Virus record (IMG/VR): IMGVR_UViG_3300008108_000067
Coordinates: 1-64,000 of that record
Strand: one strand, 5' to 3'
DNA from: a virus
Length of the DNA: 64,000 nucleotides
Shown piece by piece: positions 8,354-16,123 of the stretch. The notes beneath the pieces are model-generated. The model searched no databases. It was not told where the DNA came from and saw only the letters and a program-made list of their open reading frames with translations. Positions within the stretch are counted from its first letter, which is position 1. Each line of letters starts with the position of its first letter. The position numbers were made by a program, and so were the translations under genes.

Positions 8354-9860
8354 TGTACACGTATATGAATGAATCACTAAAATACATTGACCCAGTTTGT
8401 GGTGTGGTGGGCGCAACTGTTGGTAATATAAAATGTGTGGCTTGAAGTGAACCAGTAACAGATACACTTCCACTCGTATACATTGACCCACTTAATTCAT
8501 GATTATTATTTGCACGTAATCGTAGCTTACCATTTCTATAAGTTTCACCACCAGCAAAAATTGTTACTGCTGCATTAGGTGTAGCAGTACCAATTATTAA
8601 ATTACTACCTGTGTGGAACAAATATCCATCGTTAGGTACATCGTGAATTTTGGAACCTACGTAGTTGGTTCCATTAATACCCATATTAATATATCCGGTT
8701 TCTTCATTACCAGTATCCGATGTTGCTACGATATCGGACGAGGCATTTTGTCCAGTACTGAAATTTCGAATATTAATTTGTAGATAATCATCAACGGTAG
8801 CGTGCGCCGAAATTAAATTATACGAACCTACATTACCCGCATAAATACCAAGTACGTCAGGTGCGTTATTATCAAAAAAGTTCGATGCACCCCAGAGTAT
8901 ACTTGATCCTGTATAATATAATGGACTATTGGTTAGTCTATATGTATCCTGCCACAATGGAATATAATTTGCAGTTCCAATTGAACTAGACACCATTCCA
9001 AGTGGTAATGCTTGTTGAACTTGTGTAGAACTGGAAATTGTTCCTGCCGGTATGGTTGCTGCACCACCGTTTGCAGCGTACGATGCAGTTAATGCATAAC
9101 TTGCACTGATTACGTTTCCAGTACCACCAACTTGTAAGGCTATGGGTGTATCATTACCAGTTTGAAATCCACCAGCAAAAATAACATCTATTGCATCTGC
9201 AACACTTGCAGTTCCTAGTAGTGATCCTGTTATACTTGGGGCTTCTACTACGTTTGACTGTACGAACCCAGCGATGAATTCATTTTGAGCAAAGATTGCA
9301 CCAGAAACAATTAAACTATTTCCAGAGGTAACTACTATGTTACCCGCATCAATTTCCAAATCACCAAATATGGTTTGATTACCATTAAATGTATTTGAAC
9401 CAAGTTTTGCTACACCAGTTAATTCACTACCATCACCTTTAAATGATCCTGTAACTGATCCCGTGATACCACCAACACTTCCCGTGCTGAGTACTTGTAG
9501 TGATCCTGTAATAACTGCTGACCCACTAAACGGAAACCCTGATCCAGCTCCAGCGTTGAGCGCATACGATGCAGTTTGTGCATAGGAAGCAGATACCGCA
9601 GTATCAATTGAACCACTAACTCCAAGTGCATAACTCGCTGTGTTTGCAAATAATGCAGATACCGCCAGCGACGGCAAAGACCCCGTTCGTTGAACTACTA
9701 ACGAACTGGGTTGTACACTTACCTTATAATCAGGTGATGTTTCAATATTAACACTAATATTTGGTACATCTACTAAAACTTTATTAGCGTCACTATTTTC
9801 TCTGACTACAACTGTTATGTCTGGTACACCTAAATTAATTGGACGTAATGATCCACTCAT
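8313..9860 (-). CDS. Tail-fibre-like protein
   Basis: 515 residues. After an N-terminal region with IDTAVSASYAQTASYALNAG repeats comes a middle part typical of fibre knobs (LGTASVADAIDVIFAGGF, SSSTQVQQALPLGMVSSS), then a beta-rich region (residues about 290-450) and the common fibre ending GSMYFSDSFIYVYTGTFW. The normal continuation of that ending is lost: the frame stops after CTSNRGRM, while the alternate frame stays open to 8261. The ATG at 9860 follows a weak GAG and lies 3 nt after the stop of the Ig-like gene at 9864, so the two are probably coupled. Probably a fibre or fibre connector; its exact place in the tail is unknown. Confidence 0.7.
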   Translation of the reverse strand: MSGSLRPINLGVPDITVVVRENSDANKVLVDVPNISVNIETSPDYKVSVQPSSLVVQRTGSLPSLAVSALFANTASYALGVSGSIDTAVSASYAQTASYALNAGAGSGFPFSGSAVITGSLQVLSTGSVGGITGSVTGSFKGDGSELTGVAKLGSNTFNGNQTIFGDLEIDAGNIVVTSGNSLIVSGAIFAQNEFIAGFVQSNVVEAPSITGSLLGTASVADAIDVIFAGGFQTGNDTPIALQVGGTGNVISASYALTASYAANGGAATIPAGTISSSTQVQQALPLGMVSSSIGTANYIPLWQDTYRLTNSPLYYTGSSILWGASNFFDNNAPDVLGIYAGNVGSYNLISAHATVDDYLQINIRNFSTGQNASSDIVATSDTGNEETGYINMGINGTNYVGSKIHDVPNDGYLFHTGSNLIIGTATPNAAVTIFAGGETYRNGKLRLRANNNHELSGSMYTSGSVSVTGSLQATHFILPTVAPTTPQTGSMYFSDSFIYVYTGTFWCTSNRGRM

Positions 9861-9863
9861 TAA

Positions 9864-10211
9864 TTATCTCGTAGCTGTGGGGCGGACAGTCAATGCTCCT
9901 TCTAGGATTCTTCGTTTTATTGGACTAACTGACCCACTTACCATATTTACATCATACACATATTTTCTTTGTGTTAATGCTAATGTTTGATCGGGAGTTA
10001 ACTCTACAATAATTGAGCCAGAATTTAATGGTGCTAGTTTTGTAATATTAAATGTAGCAGCAACTTCATCGGTGGTATAATTTTCTCTAACTTGACCACT
10101 AAATACATAATCTGTTATATTAAGTGGGATACTTCCACTATCGCTGATAATCGTTGCTGCGATACGAAATGTTTCACCTTGACCTACATTGAATTCGGTA
10201 AGTTCTGCCAT
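9864..10211 (-). CDS. Small Ig-like tail/baseplate protein
   Basis: 115 residues, all beta-strand in appearance: GQGETFRIAATII, PLNITDYVFSGQVRENY, IIVELTPDQTLALTQRKYVY and GALTVRPTATR. The order resembles the N-terminal Ig-like domain of phage upper-baseplate proteins (BppU type), which link receptor-binding fibres to the baseplate. This is a pattern match, not a firm family call. The gene follows the tube-gene terminator immediately and sits first in the fibre array, which fits an adaptor between tail and fibres. Confidence 0.5.
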   Translation of the reverse strand: MAELTEFNVGQGETFRIAATIISDSGSIPLNITDYVFSGQVRENYTTDEVAATFNITKLAPLNSGSIIVELTPDQTLALTQRKYVYDVNMVSGSVSPIKRRILEGALTVRPTATR

Positions 10212-10222
10212 AGCTTATACCC

Positions 10223-10282
10223 AAAAAAGAAAGTGTCCCACTGCCCAATTATACTCTATATAAGTATCAGACAGTGAGACAC
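10223..10282 (-). terminator. Rho-independent terminator after the tube gene
   Basis: GTGTCTCACTG and CAGTGGGACAC form an 11-bp stem with one G-T pair. A 28-nt loop holds a nested ATACT/AGTAT stem, and TTTCTTTTTT follows. It lies between the tube gene and the Ig-like gene and separates the sheath-tube operon from the fibre array. Confidence 0.85.
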
Positions 10283-10304
10283 ACCTTCTATTTTTAACTA
10301 CTGA

Positions 10305-10799
10305 TTAGTAGTTCAATACACAATAGTCTGGTTGAATTTCTAGTTCGATTGCCACATTGTCTGTGGTTTCCGCCCATTCTAAATCACCAAATGTTGCACG
10401 TGTAATTTGTGCACCCTTGATAATCCATTCTTCAACCTTATCACCTACTGGTCCAAGAACTTGAAGGGTTAAATCTTTCTTATAGAATTCCGCGTATCCA
10501 TCACGACCTGTTACTGATTCGTGATGTAGACGAACCCATTCCATTACTGCTTGTGCGCCAGATGGAACTACTGGATCGTACAACGTAAGGGTCATTGGTT
10601 GCCATACAGAAATACCCTTGACAAAGCGAACGGTATTGATGTGTGGAACCTTAATCGTATCTTGACGAATTTCAGGACGGCTTACTTTCTTAACGATGTA
10701 AGCTGGGATTCCTTCAATTAACATTAAAAAGCGATTTTTAACCTTTGGTTCAAATGCCGTAAAAAATATTTCATTTTCGGCTACTATATTGTTTGCCAT
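10305..10799 (-). CDS. 19: Tail tube protein (gp19-like)
   Basis: 164 residues, the usual length for T4 gp19 and relatives. It stacks as hexameric rings to form the inner tail tube through which DNA passes. Recognisable parts are KVKNRFLMLIEGIPAYIVKK near the N-terminus, the VSRPEIRQDTIKVPHINTVR strand, PMTLTLYDPVVPSG, and the EWIIKGAQITRATFGDLEWA end typical of tube proteins. AGGAG precedes the ATG by 7 nt. It directly follows the sheath gene and is followed by a strong terminator. A promoter-like element 22 nt before its start suggests extra transcription, as expected for an abundant protein. Confidence 0.9.
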   Translation of the reverse strand: MANNIVAENEIFFTAFEPKVKNRFLMLIEGIPAYIVKKVSRPEIRQDTIKVPHINTVRFVKGISVWQPMTLTLYDPVVPSGAQAVMEWVRLHHESVTGRDGYAEFYKKDLTLQVLGPVGDKVEEWIIKGAQITRATFGDLEWAETTDNVAIELEIQPDYCVLNY

Positions 10800-10821
10800 T
10801 CGTATCTCCTAACGGATTTAA

Positions 10822-10831
10822 CTATAAATAG
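10822..10831 (-). promoter_or_regulatory. Late-promoter-like element (CTATTTATAG)
   Basis: The coding strand reads CTATTTATAG, 22 nt before the tail tube start, in the 61-nt gap between sheath and tube genes. Confidence 0.5.
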
Positions 10832-10860
10832 TCAGTTTGTTAAAAATATAACCTATTTTA

Positions 10861-13212
10861 TTAAGCCCCAGGGAATGTAGCACCCGTTGGGAGAATGTTG
10901 AATTCGAGTTTGATGAATTCAGCAGTCTTTGTTGGTTGGAGATACAATTGACCAACCAAGATGTTACGGTCAATTACGTCTGGTGTATTATTGGTTTCGT
11001 CCATAATGACACGGAATGCGTATAGACCTGAACGTTCTTGGACGTTTGCCAAATATGGGTTGACGATGTTCAAGAAACGACGACGAGTTGATTCAACGTT
11101 TTGTTCAAATACGAGGAATCGTGCCGAACTTGCGATGAACTTCTTCACTGCGATTAATAAGCGACGAACGTTTACACGGTCAAGTGCTGATGAGCGACGT
11201 TGTAATGTCTTTTGACCCCATACACAAATACCTTGTCCTGGGAATTGTGCGATTGGGTTGACCTTACCATCATACAATTCATCACGTTGTACTTGACTTA
11301 AACGTAACTTAACACCTGCTGCTCCTGGGATTCCACCACGATTCAAACCTGCTGGTGCAAACCATTCTGCTGCTGTGTTGTCACTATATGCGTATACTTC
11401 TGGAAGTACTGCTGATGGTGGAACAAATGCGAATTTGTTTGTATTATCATCTAGTACTCGAATCCAAGGATAGTATGCTGCTGCGTAGTTACTATCAAGT
11501 AATGCTGCTTGGTTGACTGCTGTTGTGATTGTTGAACTTGCTTGTGTTAAATCCATAATATAGAAACAATCACCACGTTGTTCACATACACTTAATGCGT
11601 AGTTAGCTACGTACGGATGTAATTCATAAACAACACCAGGAAGTACCAACAAGTTAATATCGTATGCATCAGGATTGCTAATTGCATCTAATGCTTTCTT
11701 ATATGCTCGTGAACCTGCACTTGTTGCAGTTTGTAAGTTAAATCCTTGTGTGTTATTTGATGTAATACCGTCATACATGTTGATATAACGTGCTGGGTTA
11801 TCACCATCAAATCCACCTTGAAGTGGTACAGTAAACTTCAAATATGCCGTAACTGATGGCGTTGTTAAGAAGTTTGCAACTGCTACAGCGTTTCCAGAAT
11901 CGTCATACAATTCATTTGCTGGAAGATTTTCAAGGTTAAATGCTGCACCGCGTGTTACTGAACCACTTGGAAGTGGTGCCAAGTAAGACATATTGGTGTT
12001 AGGTGTATCTGAGTATTGGAATCCGTAGAATTCATTTACATTGTATGTTGCTTGTGTACTGTATCCACGGGTACTTCCAGAAATCCAAGATGAACTAATA
12101 AATGTTGGAATTGGAAGAACTGATCCAGATGTTCCAATTGGTGAGTTCAATGATGCAAATCCGAATGGTAATGCATCTGTTGATACGTTATCAGCACCAG
12201 GTGCCATTTCAACACGAATGAATTGTGAGTTATTACGATAGTCACCTTCAAAATAACGTTCACCTGAACTATTTTCTACTGGTGCACTATTACCAATTCG
12301 TCGTGCGATATAATTTGGACTATTTGGGTCCATACTTAAATTATCATACTGTTCCAATACTGATGGTTGTGCATCGGTATCTGTGAAGTCACGTACTAAT
12401 AATGTAAATGTACCATAGTCACCAGAAATTTGTGCTTTCTTAGGACCAACGATGGAAATCTTGACATCCTTGTTTGCTGCATTACCATCTGTTAATGTAT
12501 GCACCTTAAACAAATTATCGTTTGAACCACCAAGTGTTTGTGATTGTATCCAAGGTGTACTTGCAAAACTATATTTACCGTATGTACTACCAGTTAAGAA
12601 TAGTGCATCGGAACTAGTTACTGCTGACATACTAACGGAAGCACCTGCCATTGTAATTGCTTCTGGGAAGATTCCGTAGATATATCCGTTCTTTGCGCCT
12701 GTTGGACCGTAGCCAAGATAATTTCCAATATAAGAAGCTGCGGATGTTGTTGTACTGAGTCCTGTTGTTGTTACATCCGTGACTGCTGATGAAGAAATGG
12801 TAAGTGAGAAATTACTTGCTGGCCCCGTTGCATTAATTGCTTCAATACTACTACCCGATACTGTTGGGTGGATAACTGCGTAAACAAATGAACCACTCGT
12901 ACCGGTAGCTGTTAAAATTGCTGGTGTTGCTGTGGTTGGACTATATCCGTCCAATCCAAGAACACGAACAACTGTTGCTCGTCCTGATTCTCTGAGATAA
13001 TTCTTAACAGTTAATCCCAAAAATGACTTTCCATCAGGTGTTCCAAATACGTTTTCAAACGCTTGTTGATTTTCAACAATCGTTGGAATAAAAGCTGGAC
13101 CTTTTGGTGTTGGTCCGATAAATGCTCCAGCAATTTCACCAACGCCTTGTTCTAAGAAACTAAGGTCACGTTCTTGTGTGAAAACGCCAGGACTCACAAT
13201 GCGTTCTGCCAT
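10861..13212 (-). CDS. 18: Contractile tail sheath protein (gp18-like)
   Basis: 783 residues; T4 gp18 has 659, so this sheath carries extra surface material. The N-terminus (MAERIVSPGVFTQERDLSFL) and the GEIAGAFIGPTPKGPAFIP stretch are classic sheath features. The C-terminal core includes FPGQGICVWGQKTLQ, DRVNVRRLLIAVKKFIASSA and the final GQLYLQPTKTAEFIKLEFNI, which form the handshake strands between subunits. The middle (about 90-480) is Ser/Thr-rich and is probably the exposed protrusion domains. GGAG precedes the ATG by 8 nt. It forms an operon with the coiled-coil gene at 13232 upstream and the tube gene downstream. Confidence 0.95.
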   Translation of the reverse strand: MAERIVSPGVFTQERDLSFLEQGVGEIAGAFIGPTPKGPAFIPTIVENQQAFENVFGTPDGKSFLGLTVKNYLRESGRATVVRVLGLDGYSPTTATPAILTATGTSGSFVYAVIHPTVSGSSIEAINATGPASNFSLTISSSAVTDVTTTGLSTTTSAASYIGNYLGYGPTGAKNGYIYGIFPEAITMAGASVSMSAVTSSDALFLTGSTYGKYSFASTPWIQSQTLGGSNDNLFKVHTLTDGNAANKDVKISIVGPKKAQISGDYGTFTLLVRDFTDTDAQPSVLEQYDNLSMDPNSPNYIARRIGNSAPVENSSGERYFEGDYRNNSQFIRVEMAPGADNVSTDALPFGFASLNSPIGTSGSVLPIPTFISSSWISGSTRGYSTQATYNVNEFYGFQYSDTPNTNMSYLAPLPSGSVTRGAAFNLENLPANELYDDSGNAVAVANFLTTPSVTAYLKFTVPLQGGFDGDNPARYINMYDGITSNNTQGFNLQTATSAGSRAYKKALDAISNPDAYDINLLVLPGVVYELHPYVANYALSVCEQRGDCFYIMDLTQASSTITTAVNQAALLDSNYAAAYYPWIRVLDDNTNKFAFVPPSAVLPEVYAYSDNTAAEWFAPAGLNRGGIPGAAGVKLRLSQVQRDELYDGKVNPIAQFPGQGICVWGQKTLQRRSSALDRVNVRRLLIAVKKFIASSARFLVFEQNVESTRRRFLNIVNPYLANVQERSGLYAFRVIMDETNNTPDVIDRNILVGQLYLQPTKTAEFIKLEFNILPTGATFPGA

Positions 13213-13231
13213 ACGGAATCTCCAATATTAC

Positions 13232-13507
13232 TTATTGCTCAGGGGTAAATACACCAGTTTCTACATCCAAAGAACCCATTCCATATTTTTGTAAAAGAGT
13301 ATCAATTAATTCTTTCTCTTTAACCAACAACTCTTTATATTTTGTTGTTTGTTCAGATAATTTTAGTTTCGTATTAGTTAAATCTTCCTCAATTAAATCA
13401 TGCGTTAGTTTTAATTGACCCACGGAAGAAATAACATTAACAATCTCATCTCGCAAACCTTTAACAGACGTTAATTCTTCGTCTGTTAACTTCTGTACTT
13501 CACTCAT
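13232..13507 (-). CDS. Small coiled-coil protein between neck and sheath genes
   Basis: 91 residues, mostly helical: a heptad-like coiled coil from about residue 20 to 75 (DEIVNVISSVGQLKLTHDLI then KLKLSEQTTKYKELLVKEKE), ending with an acidic tail VFTPEQ. No family recognised. A near-perfect ribosome site (AAGGAGG) precedes the ATG and a promoter-like element lies 29 nt upstream, so it is probably well expressed with the sheath. Its place suggests a tail assembly or sheath-polymerisation helper, but this is inference from position only. Confidence 0.65.
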   Translation of the reverse strand: MSEVQKLTDEELTSVKGLRDEIVNVISSVGQLKLTHDLIEEDLTNTKLKLSEQTTKYKELLVKEKELIDTLLQKYGMGSLDVETGVFTPEQ

Positions 13508-13536
13508 ATAACCTCCTTAAAGATATCTGTACTCGT

Positions 13537-13546
13537 ATTATAAATA
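13537..13546 (-). promoter_or_regulatory. Late-promoter-like element (variant, TATTTATA core)
   Basis: The coding strand reads CTATATTTATAATA across this site, 29 nt before the start of the coiled-coil gene that leads into the sheath operon. Confidence 0.45.
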
Positions 13547-13572
13547 TAGATTATTTTGTCCAAACCTTACTT

Positions 13573-14382
13573 TTAACCTTCTTCTATCTCTGAAAATGTA
13601 ACGATTTTTTTGGTAGAGAATCGTTGTTGAGAAGTTTGCATAATTTGGTTGGTCTTGTTAACCATTCTTTCTGGTAACAGATATGCCGAAACAGACAAAT
13701 TAAAACTGGTTCTCACTAATCTATCTTGTACATCTGGGAGTACCGTATCGGTTTTGTATTCGTCTATTCTAGTTCTAAATTTATATTGTCCTCTATCACC
13801 CCAATATTCATCATCTTCGAATGATATTTGTTCTATAAGACGATTCATTTGTTCCATATATTCCGTCCATACCATACACTCATACGTAAGGTCGAAATAG
13901 TCTGGTGTGATTGTCGTAACGTACTGTTTAACGGGCTTAATGCCGTTTACGGCCGCAAATCTATCGTAGGGGTTATATTTGTTCCATCCTGTTTCAAACT
14001 CACGTTCTAAGTACTTGTTTACGGGTGAATTGGTACTCAGATTCTTCTTCATACTAGTTCTACGAATCATAATAATTGGTAATTGTATTTTACCTTTATT
14101 ATCTCGTAATATACCATCACGTTGAACACTTTTCCAACGTTCCGGATTACCGTAAATAATCGGAACTTTCACAGACTTGGAATCTTGTGTTAAAATAGGT
14201 TGTATTCGATTTGTTAAATACTTTATAAGAGTATCGTCAATAGTTAATAGTGTAACAGTAATCGGAGTATCACTATTTTCCGTTTTGGTATCGTATCCAC
14301 GATTTTGTGTAGGTGATGGTACGATATTATCGGTTACTTTTTTTATCTTATCGGTTGATTTTCTGTTACTGTAATCAGCCAT
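13573..14382 (-). CDS. 15: Tail sheath stabiliser/neck protein (gp15-like)
   Basis: 269 residues, close to the 272 of T4 gp15, the hexameric ring that caps the finished tail and joins it to the neck. Matching features are the KVPIIYGNPERWKSVQRDG strand-turn, then LPIIMIRRTSM, and the TITPDYFDLTYECMVWTEY-MEQMNRLIEQI segment followed by YKFRTRIDEYKTDT. The order 13-14-15 upstream of the sheath supports the call. Its start overlaps the gp14-like stop by one base (TAATG), with GAGGAGG upstream, so the two are translationally coupled. A low-complexity basic N-terminus of about 40 residues is extra. Confidence 0.7.
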   Translation of the reverse strand: MADYSNRKSTDKIKKVTDNIVPSPTQNRGYDTKTENSDTPITVTLLTIDDTLIKYLTNRIQPILTQDSKSVKVPIIYGNPERWKSVQRDGILRDNKGKIQLPIIMIRRTSMKKNLSTNSPVNKYLEREFETGWNKYNPYDRFAAVNGIKPVKQYVTTITPDYFDLTYECMVWTEYMEQMNRLIEQISFEDDEYWGDRGQYKFRTRIDEYKTDTVLPDVQDRLVRTSFNLSVSAYLLPERMVNKTNQIMQTSQQRFSTKKIVTFSEIEEG

Positions 14383-14840
14383 TATGTGTTAGCCTCCTCA
14401 ATTTGGATATTACTACGACGAGTTAAGTGAGCGTTACACAAAATTGATGTTGTGTATTGTGGTTGACCCGCAACAAGTTGTGTATCATTGACATTATCAA
14501 TTTCATAGTATGCTTCGTCATAAAAAATAATATCACCTGCTTCTGGGTAGGTTTTTACTTGTTCGAGTAATGCACGGACAAATCTAAATTCAACATTTTG
14601 TTCTACATCAACACCAAATCCATCTTTTGTATTACTAATATTTTTTGGATATCGTACAAGTGATTTCAATTCCACACCAGTGTATCTTGCCTTTTCTGTT
14701 GCTTCACCATACAAATTTACCGCAGTAGTTTCTAATGCAATCTTATATAAAATTACATCTACATCAACTACATCACTAACTAATTCACGATTGATGTGTT
14801 GAAAAAAATTAAAATCTTTCTGAGATACGAAACGTGGCAT
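14382..14840 (-). CDS. 14: Head-tail neck protein (gp14-like)
   Basis: 152 residues, shorter than T4 gp14 (256). The core (NLYGEATEKARYTGVELKSL, EFRFVRALLEQVK, then GDIIFYDEAYYEIDNVNDTQ) fits the neck-protein fold seen in gp14-type proteins, in which a GDIIYY-x(3)-YYE stretch is common. The position between gp13-like and gp15-like genes is the T4 order. It should form part of the neck ring where tail and head meet and where whiskers attach. AGGA precedes the ATG by 5 nt. The short length may mean that the peripheral domain of T4 gp14 is absent. Confidence 0.65.
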   Translation of the reverse strand: MPRFVSQKDFNFFQHINRELVSDVVDVDVILYKIALETTAVNLYGEATEKARYTGVELKSLVRYPKNISNTKDGFGVDVEQNVEFRFVRALLEQVKTYPEAGDIIFYDEAYYEIDNVNDTQLVAGQPQYTTSILCNAHLTRRSNIQIEEANT

Positions 14841-14841
14841 G

Positions 14842-16008
14842 TTATCCTATGTAGATAAGTGTTGGAACTTTCTGGTACATTTCTTGCATAAATTTAGCAT
14901 TTTCTGCTTGTTTTTTCATTTGTGCTTGTAATCCAGTTTGTTCTAATGTTTCACGAAGTTCTTTTATCAATTGTTCTTTCATTTCCTTTGCTTCTCTGCG
15001 GAGAAGTTCACCATCCAATTTAATAATTGCGTCTGGGATAGGTATATTTTCGTATTTTGAACGAATCATACCCAATGTTTCTTTAGCCAATGCAAGTGTA
15101 TAATCAAATATCCAAGTTTTTCCTATGGAATTTATTGTGGTATATGGTATATGATTATATGGAACATTGGAATAATCCGATGTCACATTACTTGCTGAAT
15201 TATAAGTTTGATTCGCACCTTGCTTATCACCAACTACTATATAATCAAACCATACGGTAGCTTCTTTCTTAAATATTGGTGAGAATCTAATAACGTTATT
15301 GGAAACTTCAAATGAGTACTGACTTTTACGAATCATATCATTAATTTCAATCGCTTGAATACGAAGTAAATCTTCGTATGCGGGCATCATTACGAAGGTA
15401 ACTGGTGGTGAATATCCATCGAATCCAAACTCTGCCATTAAGTTTGTTAAACCAAGACCCGTGGTTGCAAATGGGTCATAATATCGTGCAACCGCCGGTG
15501 GCATATAGTGGTAGATACGACGAATTTCTATTGCAGAACCACTTTCATGTACGTCAGCCCACAAAGTTTTTAAATCATATGATTGAGTATATGCCGATGC
15601 AGAGATGTATCCTTTCTTTACTTCTACATTACCACCAGATTGTGCTTCCGTACCGTATTGTGCAGATAGTTGAATAATTTGTGGTAATGGTGACCCTATT
15701 ATATTTTTTTGTGTAATGTTATTAGTTGTAGACAATCCTTGTAATGTCAACATGTGTTCCCGAGCGTTAAATTGATTTACTTGGGATCCATATGTTATAA
15801 TTGCATCTTCAAAACACGCATAGAATATTTTATCTGTCAATTCGACATCAACGACACTATATCCCAAACGACGAGAAATATATTCTGCTATTTTTGGTGC
15901 ATCTGATTGAAACGCGGCTTCATCATCAAATATACCAAATGGAGTTATTCCACTTGGATTAACTGGACTGCCATCATATACAATCGGATCATCACTTAAT
16001 ATTGTCAT
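14842..16008 (-). CDS. 13: Neck protein (gp13-like)
   Basis: 388 residues (T4 gp13 has 309). N-terminal helices (PKIAEYISRRLGYSVVDVEL, then FYACFEDAIITYGSQVNQF) and the C-terminal block WIFDYTLALAKETLGMIRSK followed by IKLDGELLRREAKEMKEQLI are characteristic of gp13-type head-completion proteins. It should bind the portal after packaging and allow tail joining. A middle segment IRRIYHYMPPAVARYYDPFA followed by a variable loop is usual in marine relatives. The gene is separated from the capsid gene by a terminator and preceded by a promoter-like element, so it begins the neck operon 13-14-15. GAGA lies 7 nt before the ATG. Confidence 0.8.
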   Translation of the reverse strand: MTILSDDPIVYDGSPVNPSGITPFGIFDDEAAFQSDAPKIAEYISRRLGYSVVDVELTDKIFYACFEDAIITYGSQVNQFNAREHMLTLQGLSTTNNITQKNIIGSPLPQIIQLSAQYGTEAQSGGNVEVKKGYISASAYTQSYDLKTLWADVHESGSAIEIRRIYHYMPPAVARYYDPFATTGLGLTNLMAEFGFDGYSPPVTFVMMPAYEDLLRIQAIEINDMIRKSQYSFEVSNNVIRFSPIFKKEATVWFDYIVVGDKQGANQTYNSASNVTSDYSNVPYNHIPYTTINSIGKTWIFDYTLALAKETLGMIRSKYENIPIPDAIIKLDGELLRREAKEMKEQLIKELRETLEQTGLQAQMKKQAENAKFMQEMYQKVPTLIYIG

Positions 16009-16037
16009 AGTATTCTCATAGATAAAAGAACTCTAAA

Positions 16038-16047
16038 CTATAAATAG
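16038..16047 (-). promoter_or_regulatory. Late-promoter-like element (CTATTTATAG)
   Basis: The coding strand reads CTATTTATAG, 29 nt before the neck gp13-like start and directly after the capsid terminator. This order (terminator, element, gene) is the best support for promoter function. Confidence 0.6.
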
Positions 16048-16060
16048 TAGTTTACTTTAT

Positions 16061-16095
16061 ATAAAAAGAAAAAGGGGTGACCTTTCGGCCACCCC
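16061..16095 (-). terminator. Rho-independent terminator after the major capsid gene
   Basis: GGGGTGGCC-GAAA-GGTCACCCC forms a 9-bp GC-rich stem with a GNRA-type tetraloop, followed by TTTTTCTTTTT. It lies 29 nt after the capsid stop codon. Confidence 0.95.
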
Positions 16096-16123
16096 AGTTT
16101 CGTATACCCACCTCTTACATCTA

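Noticed and set aside
8366-8491. The N-terminal part of the small frame 8261-8491 as a separate gene
   Set aside because: Upstream of about 8360 it is an antisense-free but out-of-frame shadow of the fibre gene with no ribosome site; only its end looks protein-like.
1-9860. CRISPR-like array from regularly recurring GGTACCACCAGGAAGTAATGG-type sequences
   Set aside because: The repeats are in frame inside fibre genes, vary between copies and have no unique spacers of even length.
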